Made by a program: the position numbers and the translations under genes
The notes under the pieces: generated by a model
Database searches by the model: none
Seen by the model: the letters and a program-made list of their open reading frames with translations, nothing else
What the model was told of the DNA's origin: nothing
Source of the DNA: Symsagittifera roscoffensis
Taxonomy: Eukaryota; Xenacoelomorpha; Acoela; Convolutidae
DNA length: 64,000 bases
Assembly: GCF_963678635.1 (NCBI RefSeq)
Contig: NC_087069.1
Location: 38,267,376 to 38,331,375, forward strand
Reading direction: 5' to 3'
Shown: positions 55,196 through 64,000 of the stretch, piece by piece
How the letters are laid out: each line of letters opens with the position of its first letter
How positions within the stretch are numbered: position 1 is the stretch's first letter

Positions 55196-57154
55196 ATTTC
55201 AACCCGGGTTCACGCCAGCGATCACTTTTTTGTTGAAACTCATTTTGTTGGAGCAATTGACTGTTTGTTTTACCCAGAAGCTTTGTTAGTCAGAGAGAGG
55301 TTTTGTACAAGTACACTGTCAAAAAATAAAGAGTCATATTAACAGAAAAAGTTGATGTGATTAGGTTGATTTTCGTACTCCTATTTATAAAAAAAATACT
55401 TGTTGATACTTTTGTTTGAGACGTTCAAAACTAGCTTCAAATTTCAATTGAAACCACTTTGGAATTCTCAAATGAACTTTTTCGATTCAGTGAACTTTTG
55501 AAAATTTTGAAAATTTTGTCCGAATTGTTTGTAATGAAGTACTTAAAACTATCCGTGGTTTTTGGTGCAAAATTTTACTGAAGCTTAGAACTAGAATTGT
55601 AACTTCAAAGTATAAGCTCATATTTTATGTTTGTATATCTAATCATCTGTATCTATAAAATTTATATACATTACGAGGCCAACTGGGTATTTTGTGAATT
55701 GTGAGCGAAATCCGCAGCAAGGACGCTCCCTTTGTTCTTCTTTTGTTCTTTCATTTTCTTTGATTGTTCCGTCAAAATTTTAAATAATTAAAAATTAGTT
55801 TCTGGAATCCAGGAACATACAGATTAAAAAATTGTGCTGCTATCCAGTGCACAGTTTTGTCTCGTAATGTAATTTTACGTCAAATTAAATAATTTTTCTA
55901 AGTCAAACTAGGAATTTATGGTCTTTTTTCCACCTTCAGGTTTTCTGCAAAACAACCTGTAAGCATCAAAAAGATTACGCGAATCATTAATTGATCTATT
56001 TTTATCATCGTAGAGTTTTCACCAGCCATTTCCGGTTATACTATTTTATATCTATGCTTTGAATAATCATGATTTGTTTCTGACGGTTTTAAAAATCAAT
56101 TTTTGATTAGTTTTATTCGCTTTTTCGTTTGCCGGTTTATTCTATGTTTGTTTCGAGTTTCAATTTTTTTCAGCGATGCATATTAATTTAACAATTTTAA
56201 CATACTTGTTGTAACTGACTCTAATAATCTATCATTATGCCCTGTTAAATTAATTTATAAACTGTTTTGCATTAAAACGAATAAATAGTTCAATTTTTTT
56301 TTTATTTCAGAAACTTTCAACAAAAAAAATGCCTTGTGCTAGAAGTCCATAATAATCACTTATAGTTGATTGCAAAGTTAAGGAAGGTCTGAAATAAAAT
56401 GATGAGCAAAGATTGATGCAACATTTTGATAATGTCGTGATTCTTGTGTTTTTTATTCTTTTGTAATTTAATTACATTTTGCTGACTGATATTGAAATCA
56501 CCACGAAAGAATGGGTTTCCAGAAAATTATTTTATTTGGCCGAGAAGGCTTTCATATTGCTCAAAAAATTATTGACAGACGAATTTGACGGCTTATACAG
56601 AACACAAATGTTTAGTTTTTTTTTGAATTGGTAAACAACAACACATTCATTTTCTGACTGTCTCTTTTTTATTTCGAAATTGAGTTAATTTCTTATGTAA
56701 AGAGCGCATCCCTTTTCTTTTTATCCTGATTTTTTACAAAAACTGGATAATATCCGTCAATTTTTTAGGTTATCAGTGGATCAATTTCACTCAACCAGGT
56801 TTCACAAAGAGAAATAACCAAAAAGAGATGCGATTTTATCTTTTGGGAAAAATTGCGGTTTTATCATAAATGAGGCTAAAACACCTCTCAAACAAGAATT
56901 GAATTTGATAAATTTTTGCTATGCTTTTGCATTTATGTTTAAAGTAAAATGGGAGTTTTTTTCCTTCATCGGTCAAAATGGGAGTGACAAAAAGTTTTAT
57001 TAACCCGAAATAAAAACTTTTAATCCTCATTTTAAATACCTGAAAATGTTTTTTGAAAAGATTAGAAACTATTCCCATCAAATACCCGCAGAAAGAAAAA
57101 TAGGTAATATTGTGAACTTTTAATAAAAAAAACTTTTAATTTAAAATACAATAC
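55196..57154. other. Intergenic or intronic, AT-rich
   Basis: No gene is supported. Small splice-bounded blocks exist (for example 55314-55272 on the minus strand between TTTGACAG and GGGTAAAA), but they are too short to accept. An 81-codon minus-strand frame at 57081-56836 lacks coding character beyond chance. Confidence 0.3.
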
Positions 57155-57352
57155 CTTTGCATAACTTGTTCCTGATAGCTGGGAAAGTCTGTCTGAATGG
57201 TTTCACAATGACAACCACAATAATGAGAGTAATACAGTTGAAGCAGGGCATAAGTAGCGAGACTATGTTGTAAATCAAAAGAGATAGAATTGTGTTGAAA
57301 AATATTGAATCGATCTGCTCCCAAGACTTTTCAGAGTCCAGATACTTGCCAC
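57155..57352 (-). CDS. Membrane-protein exon candidate, possibly receptor-like
   Basis: An acceptor-like GTTTAAAG and a donor GTATTG bound 65 codons (phase 1 at both ends): GKYLDSEKSWEQIDS, FFNTILSLLIYNIVSLLMP, CFNCITLIIVVVIVKPFRQ, TFPAIRNKLCK. One long or two short membrane segments with a central Pro are followed by a basic KPFR..F segment. This arrangement is seen in TM7 and tail of rhodopsin-like or nematode chemoreceptor families. That resemblance is suggestive only. Confidence 0.4.
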
Positions 57353-57600
57353 CTTTAAACAACATAACACTGCATTACATTATTAAAGTATCAGCAAAAA
57401 TTTAGCAGGTAATTTTCAGTATAAAAAACTTTAATTTGGCTAAAGCAACCAGTTTCAACCCCGGGAAACCGAGGAAGCCCTGAAAAATTGTAGTTGTAAA
57501 AATAATTGCTTTAGCTACGTTATTGTATAAAACAAAACTGAGTATGAATCAACTCAAATCACCGCATGTTTAACCCTATTGAGCGCATGTTGAAGTAATA

Positions 57601-58742
57601 CCCGCACTGACAGAAATAGTTTCCGGTCGATTTAAATTGATTTTAAATCGATTTTAAATCGATTTAAATCGATTGACCATGTACATTTTACGAACTCAAA
57701 TGGATTTTAAATCGATTTATGTGTCTAAAAAATCGATTTAAATCGATTTCGATGGATTTTCCGACTCACTAAAATCCATCGGCATCTCACTTAAATCCAT
57801 CAGAATCTCACTTAAATCCATTTTAAATCAATTTAAATTGATCTTTTTGAAAATTTGAAATCGATTAAATGTCTAAAAAATTGATTTAAATCGATTTCGA
57901 TGGATTTTCCGACACACTAAAATAGATTTTTTTTTGCTAACAAGGCGAAAAAAAACATACCCTTTGAAAAATTGTTGGAAATGTTTATTCTCGATTTTTA
58001 AATGTAAACACTCGTGCCAGATGTTATAGATTTCAAAAAAATTATCAACATAAATCAGTTTCAAGCACGAAAAAAGGCAATGAAATTATAGCAAATTGTT
58101 GTAAAACAGATTTTGCAAAATCCTATGTAACAAACAAGAAAAAGGTCAGAATAAAATAAAATTTGATCTCGTTAATATGCAATTATATCATAGAAAGATA
58201 TGATAATGAATCAGATTTTGGGCGAAACTTATAAAACGAATCAAGAAAAGGGTCAAAATAGATCAGTTTTTGAACTCAAAATATGCAAGAAAATCAACAA
58301 ATTTAATTGATATTTTGGTCTTTTTATTTGGTCTTTGTTATGCTACAATACGCTATGGATGTAAAATGAAAAATGATAGGCAATGAATAAATGCAATCAA
58401 ATTTCGAAACTGATAGTTCTCAAATAAAAAATCGATTTAAATCCGTTTTAATCCCCTTAAAATCAAAAACAAAATCAGACTGGAAAAAATGCATTTAAAT
58501 TGATTTAAAATCGATTCGGATCAATTTTTTTTAGCTGGGATTTAAGATCAATTTAATTAAATTTTCATCTTCTTTGTTTTTTTAGACCCTTAAATCGATT
58601 TGAAGTTTTCAAAAAGATCAATTTAAATCGGTTTAAAATCCATTTAGGTTCGTAAACTGTACATTATTAATCAATTTAGATCGATTTAAAATCGTTTTAA
58701 AATCAATTTAAATCGATCCGAAACCATTTTTGTCAGTGCGGG
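57601..58742. mobile_element. Foldback-type element with ATCGATTTAAA subrepeats
   Basis: The ends are CCCGCACTGACA..AAAT and its reverse complement. Inside them, long imperfect arms (about 200-300 bases) are built of GATTTAAATCGATTTTAAA-like subrepeats, with matching landmarks such as TGTACAKTTTACGAAC in the right arm and its counterpart in the left. The middle (57920-58430) is AT-rich and noncoding. This fits a non-autonomous foldback DNA transposon. No target-site duplication is clear. Confidence 0.75.
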
Positions 58743-59089
58743 AAAGACTGTTCAAACACTTTTGCTCTGTTACTACATGTATCATTAGAAAAACAAGTGA
58801 AACTATTGGAGGTAGCCTACTGTACTTCTTAACAGAAGATAGCTGGTTAGAAAGAGCTTCTCATCTTAGACGTATGTCATTGTCTATATTACGAATTTTT
58901 GCAACTCGGTTGGTTTATAGCTCCGCAAATGGCCTCTAGTGAAAAACTTGGCGTAGTTTTGACCAACCTTAACTGTCTAAATAAAAAATAAATCCAAATT
59001 TGCCGTAAAGATCTTGCGTTTAGTAATCGTTGTTGATAGATTTTTTATCGTATCATACAAATGCTTACATAATTATGAGGGCAGTATCC
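58743..59089 (+). repeat. Flanking 347-bp segment, copy 1, with hAT-like tail frame
   Basis: Repeated at 59613-59959 with about 96 percent identity by eye. It carries a short open frame (LFKHFCSVTTCIIRKT, then LTEDSWLERASHLRRMSLS, ILRIFATRLVYSSANGL) which, with the following SEKLGVVLTNLN in another frame, faintly resembles a hAT dimerisation domain (L..lA..il....SSa..E). An AATAAA lies just after. The assignment is tentative. Confidence 0.45.
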
Positions 59090-59612
59090 GATGATTTACA
59101 ATAGTTTTCTATAATTTCATTGCCTATTTTCGAGCTTAAAATCTGATTTATGCTGATCAATTTATTGAATTCTATAACATTTGGCACGAGTGTTTGTTTT
59201 TAAAAAATGGAGTATAAAAAACTCTAAAGATTTTTAAAGGGTATGTTTTTTCGCCGTGTTAGCAAAAAAAAAATTGAATTTGTGTGTCTGAAAATTGATC
59301 GAAATCGATTTAAATCAAATTTTTAGACACTCAAATTGATTTAAAAATTGGAAAAAAGACCGATTTAAATCGAATTAAAATGGATTTAACTGAGATTTGG
59401 ATGGATTTTAGTGAGTCGCAAAATCCATCGAAATCGATTTAAATCGATTTTTTAGACACTTAAATTGATTTGAAGTTTTCAAAAAGATCAATTTAAAACG
59501 ATTTAAAATTCATTTAGGTTCGTAAACTGTACATTGTTAATCGATTTGGATCGATTTCAACTCGTTTTAAAATCAATTTAAATCGATCCGAAACCATTTT
59601 TGTCAGTGCGGG
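59090..59612. repeat. Second foldback arm, inverted copy of 57601-58110
   Basis: The reverse complement of 57601-58110 aligns along its length here, including TTTGGCACGAGTGTTT and AAAGGGTATGTTTTTT landmarks. It ends with the same terminus TTTTTGTCAGTGCGGG as the right end at 58742. Together with 57601 it forms a larger 2-kb inverted pair around the first element's right half. Confidence 0.75.
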
Positions 59613-59959
59613 AAAGACTGTTCAAACACTTTTGCTCTGTAACTACATGTATCATTAGAAAAACACGTGAAACTATTGGAGGTAGCCTACTGTCCGTCTT
59701 AACAGAAGATAGCTGGTTAGAAACAGCTTCTCATCTTAGACGTATATCGTTGTCTATATTGCGAATTTTTGCAACTCGGTTGGTTTATAGCTCCGCAAAT
59801 GGCTTCTAGTGAAAAACTTGGCGTAGTTTTGACCAACCTTAACCTCCTAAATAAGAAATAAATCCAAATTTGCCGTAAACATTTTGCGTTTAGTAATCGT
59901 TGTTGATAGATTCTCTATCGTATCATACAAATGCTTACATAATTATGAAGGCAGTATCC
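59613..59959 (+). repeat. Flanking 347-bp segment, copy 2
   Basis: Second copy of 58743-59089, ending at the shared GGCAGTATCCG. Substitutions keep the short frame open (YFL to SVL, ERA to ETA, RRM to RRI), which may be chance over so short a divergence. Confidence 0.7.
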
Positions 59960-61259
59960 GTTCAAACGAGCAAACTTTTGTTTCAGCTCAAAAAATTTAT
60001 TGAAAATGGCTTTAGTTTTTTAAACCAATCAGGCGGATAGTTGCAGACATTTTGCATGAATTACTGATGCAGTTCCAAATTCATTCCACGTTTGAGTCAA
60101 GCAAAGAGCTGAGAGAGCAAAATATGATGGTGGACCACTTTTAAACTAGTTATTTATGTTAAATTTAACTTCCCTGTAAAATTTTTTTACTTACCAGCCA
60201 TGATCAATGACTAAATCTTACTCTTAATTTGCACAATTGAAACCCTAGTGGTTCAGAAATTTATAAAAAAAAGATTGAATTCAGTTGCTTTCTTCTCTTT
60301 TCTACCTCTTAGCTGAATTACAAAGATATCAATGCTTCCTCTTGGATCTTTCACTTTTCGATATTTAAAAAATGTCAAGGCATCTCCTTGGGTCTTTAAT
60401 CCTAAAATTTTAAATATAATTCATCTTTTAATTAGATCAGCAAGACTTTCTTTGGATCAAATAATTCTAAGCCTTTCAAACTCAACCCAATCTTTTAACT
60501 AAGTGTCAAATACCACATGGTGACGATTCACTTTCCCACCATTTAAACCACCCAGGACTAATTGACAGTTTTTATTTTCAAAAAAACTCATTTAAACAAA
60601 GCTGAACAGTGAAAAACGTCAAATCACATGATCCCTACCTCTTGTTTGTTTCACGCGTAAAACAAATCTCAAAATTAGCAAGCTCTCAGATGGTATCTAA
60701 CTAGATACTCGTGTTTTAATTATACCTGAACCCTGTGGATTGACTTACTATTCTCCAAGCCTCGATCAAACATCGATCCTCTTTTAAGTAAAATCAAGAA
60801 TACTTAAATGCAGAGAACGCCACTCGATTGAGATCAGTACAAACCGTTCAATAGAAATGACTTACTCTCTCCAATCATCTTCCAGCGACGAAAATGCGAC
60901 CCGAGGATTTAGGATAACAATAATAAAATGAGGATGACTAACATTTTAAGAAATTAGAAAATTCAACACCTGAATTTTGAGCCAATCTTTGATCCTAACG
61001 GTTATATCAATAGTAATTATAGCAAATAAGCTAACACAAAATATTCACAATTGTCTTTGTTAAAAAAAATTAAAATTACCGATAAGTCCTTGTAGTACCA
61101 CCATATAAGCAAAACGTAGGTCAGATTAAGTAAAAAACACTCAAGAAAACAGTTTAATTTACAAGCGTTAACAAGTCCTCAAAATCATGTTTCAAGAAAA
61201 CGCAAGGCAACGCAATTTCAAAATCAGTTACCGTAAACATACATAAGCTTCAACAACTC
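59960..61259. other. Intergenic, no gene seen
   Basis: AT-rich sequence without a supported ORF, exon or repeat. The strand becomes progressively A-rich and G-poor after about 60.9 kb, merging into the decayed coding region that follows. Confidence 0.4.
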
Positions 61260-62390
61260 ATAACTCCAATATTAATAAATAAAACAGAAACTTTAGAAGA
61301 AAGACTTTATTCTGACTCAGAAGCAACAACAACAGCATTCATAAACAGTAATAGAATCATGAAGAAATCATACAGCAAATAACCATTCTGATCATATAAC
61401 TGGAATCAACCCTTAAGACAAATTAAACACAAAATTAACTCACAAAAAATCAATTCGAAATACGACAAAAAATTTGAAGATGACTCAGTCAAACCAAATG
61501 TATTACGTCCAGATAGCTATTTATCACGAGAAAAAGTCTAATTTAGCGACATCTCATAACAATTTCCAGAAATCAGGCTATTGAATTTCCAGAAATCAGA
61601 TTTAAAAGACAAAGAATTTCTCATGCAATTTATGCAAGACAACCTCACAATTTGGAATATTCACAATTAAAATTCTATCACCAAATCCAAATAAAAGTAC
61701 CTAATTACATTAAGTACAAACAGATGACATAGAGATATGGTTTTCAAAAAATTTCACAGATTACTGCAAATAAAAACAATATCAAAACTCACCACGAGCA
61801 ATCTCAAGCTTCACAAATAAAGTTTTTGCGAAAATGCGTAGTTATGTCTTCATCTTAGAATCAGATGGAACATTTTATGCATGACCACCAGAAACAGCAC
61901 GACATGCAAATGCATTATTGCATTTAATTTCAAAATTTTAGATAAAATTGGAGAACATCTCAACAACATTGAGATGACTGCTATAGTAAAACTTGATCTT
62001 CAGAGAAACTCGACTAGTTTGAATAGAAAAGTTTGAACATGAAACAGATCTTAAAGAAATATCTACAAAAAAAGTTTCGCTCAAAGCCTGACTTTGAAAC
62101 AACTTTTGCAGATCAATCAGGTAATGTTTAGGACCCTGATCGGTACATTTAAATATTTATTATTATACCAAACGCAATTTCAAGTTCAGCAACTCGAGTA
62201 CTTTCAGTTCGAAAAGTTTAATAAAAAGCATTCCACAACAGATACAACACAATTGAATTGTTAAATTTTAACATAGTTTTTCAAATAGGTTAACAAAAAC
62301 AGTTTAAACTCAACATTTTTACACGCAAGAGATAAATTTAACCAACAACACTAAATCAACAAAAACTTTCAAGCCTCATCACACTTTATG
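61260..62390 (+). pseudogene. Decayed A-rich coding sequence, probable retroelement
   Basis: Short plus-strand frames look protein-like: TLEERLYSDSEATTTAF, then KKFEDDSVKPNVLRPDSYLS, SREKV and LKDKEFLMQFMQDNLTIW. They are separated by stops and frame changes. The strong A and C bias with little G on this strand is typical of retroelement sense strands. No diagnostic motif was found, so the family is open. Confidence 0.3.
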
Positions 62391-64000
62391 AACAAAGAGG
62401 TTGTTACCACAATGCCACCAGTATTACAACAAAATATCTCACGAATGCAACCCACAATTACAACTCCACATACTCAAATTGTACCTTTTCAGCAATCGAA
62501 ATTACTCTCAACAGCTAAACCAATACTATCGGAAATACTCATCTCAATTACAAGCAAACCCAGAACTAAAAAACGTACCTATAATAGAAAACACCAAACA
62601 AGTATTTTTCAACCTTAACTATCGTTTTGCCGCAAAAAAAATAACTTTTTAAAATCCTTAGGAGAACAAGCGCTAGCAAAAATAACTCAAACTAGCGCAA
62701 ACAACACCAGACCAAACCCTAGATCACACACTTTTCGAACAACAGACGAAATAAACAAACTCGCAATCAGTCAGCTTCCACAGCAAACAGAAATCCAAAC
62801 AGAACAAACTGAAAACTAACATACTTCCAACGAAATAAACGACAGAGGAAACAAAACCATTTTTCAGAAGATAAAAGTTACTTTCGTATAAACCAACAAT
62901 CATCGAATGATTTTATACAAATGCAAAATCAATGGTAGAATGAAGGACAACCAATTATCTTCGAATTTTCGAAGGCTCACAAAAACAGAACAACAGAAAA
63001 CAAACTACCCAGTTGTACCAAATTGAACATACTCCAGCCAAAACTCAATGGACTATTCAGTATCACCGAGCTGAAGCAAAAAAAATTAAACACAAACACC
63101 ATTTTTTCAACAACACGAAATTAGTAGACCATCAGCTTACACATTCTACTCAATTACCAAAACAGCGGAAGCACTATAAATGACAATAAACCCATTACTC
63201 ATGGGTGGATCATCAATTTAAATCAAATAAACTTCTATGGTTTTCACAGGAACAGAATTTGAATACTCTGTTGAAGACTTTTTTAAAAAGCATTAACAGC
63301 AAATCTAATCTTAATCAGATCCAAGAACAACTCCACAATTACAACTCCACATACTCAAATTATACCTTTCCAGCAATCGAAATTACTCTCAACAGCTAAA
63401 CCAATACTATCGGAAATACTCATCTCAATTACAAGCAAACCCAGAACTAAAAAACGTACCTATAATAGAAAACACCAAACAAGTAATTTTCAAAGCCTTA
63501 ACTATCGTTTTCCGCAAAAAATAACTTTTTAAAATCCTTAGGAGAACAAGCGCTAGCAAAAAATAACTCAAACTAGCGCAAAAAACGCCAGACCAAACCC
63601 TAGATCACACACTTTCGAACAACAGACTAAATAAACAAACTCGCAATCAGTCAGCTTCCACAGCAAACAGGAAATCCAAACAGAACAAACTGAAAACTAA
63701 CATACTTCCAACGAAATAAACGACAGAGGAAACAAAAACCATTTTTCAGAAGATAAAAGTTACTTTCGTATAAACCACAACAGTCATCGAATGATTTTAT
63801 ACAAATGCAAAATCAATGTAGAATGAAGGACAACCAATTATCTTCGAATTTTCGAAGACTCACAAAAACAGAACAACAGAAAACAAACTACCCAGTTGTA
63901 CCAAATTGAACATACTCCAGCCAAAACTCAATGACTATTCAGTATCACCGAGCTGAAGCAAAAAAAATTAAACACACCATTTTTTCAACAACACGAAATT
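62391..64000 (+). repeat. Long direct repeat, period ~881 bp, running off the window
   Basis: Bases 62452-63119 recur as 63333-64000 with small indels (shared CCACAATTACAACTCCACAT at the start). The unit encodes Gln/Asn/Lys-rich frames in both copies (YSQQLNQYYRKYSSQLQANP, then ELKNVPIIENTKQV), broken by stops. It may be LTR-like terminal sequence or a tandemly duplicated gag-like segment. The right boundary is outside the window. Confidence 0.8.

Overview
This is a repeat-dense, AT-rich (by eye about one third GC) piece of an animal nuclear genome, most likely a small invertebrate. The evidence is BEL/Pao, Ty3/gypsy, APE-type LINE, hAT and tRNA-SINE remnants, a 200-N scaffold gap, and short coding blocks bounded by GT..AG introns. 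A nematode is one possibility (TTTCAG/TTTTAG acceptors, small introns, one exon resembling a serpentine receptor), but nothing fixes the phylum. No rRNA, functional tRNA, CRISPR or prokaryotic operon is visible.

Layout. 1-8.1 kb: a decayed plus-strand BEL/Pao element with gag, zinc knuckles, protease, RT, RNase H and integrase still legible, and a partial RNase H duplication. 9.4-9.9 kb: a MITE-like element. 10.3-22.8 kb: host-gene territory on the minus strand. Two multi-exon membrane-protein genes can be assembled with matching intron phases (22.84-21.83 kb and 14.54-10.27 kb), plus a 3'-terminal exon with polyA signal at 14.86-15.03 kb and a signal-peptide exon at 20.23 kb. The long intron of the second gene holds a gypsy gag remnant and the sequence gap. 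20.9-21.1 kb is an almost perfect 252-bp palindrome.

23.9-26.5 kb: a dead LINE. 26.8-27.0 kb: a tRNA-derived SINE. 27.4-30.6 kb: a dispersed minus-strand gypsy element around a cluster of four CTCF-like motifs (28.7-29.0 kb). 31.2-31.4 kb and 36.3-36.4 kb: isolated exon candidates. 32.1-35.8 kb: a second LINE split by a 280-bp repeat that also lies upstream. 39.0-39.4 kb: a hAT transposase C-terminus. 40.6-42.1 kb: a 44-47 bp minisatellite with higher-order structure.

42.9-53.1 kb: a composite minus-strand LTR element (BEL body plus gypsy RT/RNase H) in a tandem LTR-internal-LTR-internal array; the second body carries a 1.2-kb deletion. 53.8 and 57.2 kb: two more minus-strand exon candidates. 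54-55.2 kb: a diverged spaced motif. 57.6-60.0 kb: a foldback element built of ATCGATTTAAA-like subrepeats, with duplicated flanks carrying a hAT-like tail. 61.3-64 kb: A-rich decayed coding sequence ending in a direct repeat with a period of about 881 bp that runs off the window.

The autonomous-type elements identified here are broken. The parts with best evidence of host function are the spliced minus-strand genes, which can only be seen by joining short exons. Exon calls rest on splice consensus, phase and composition and have no homology support.
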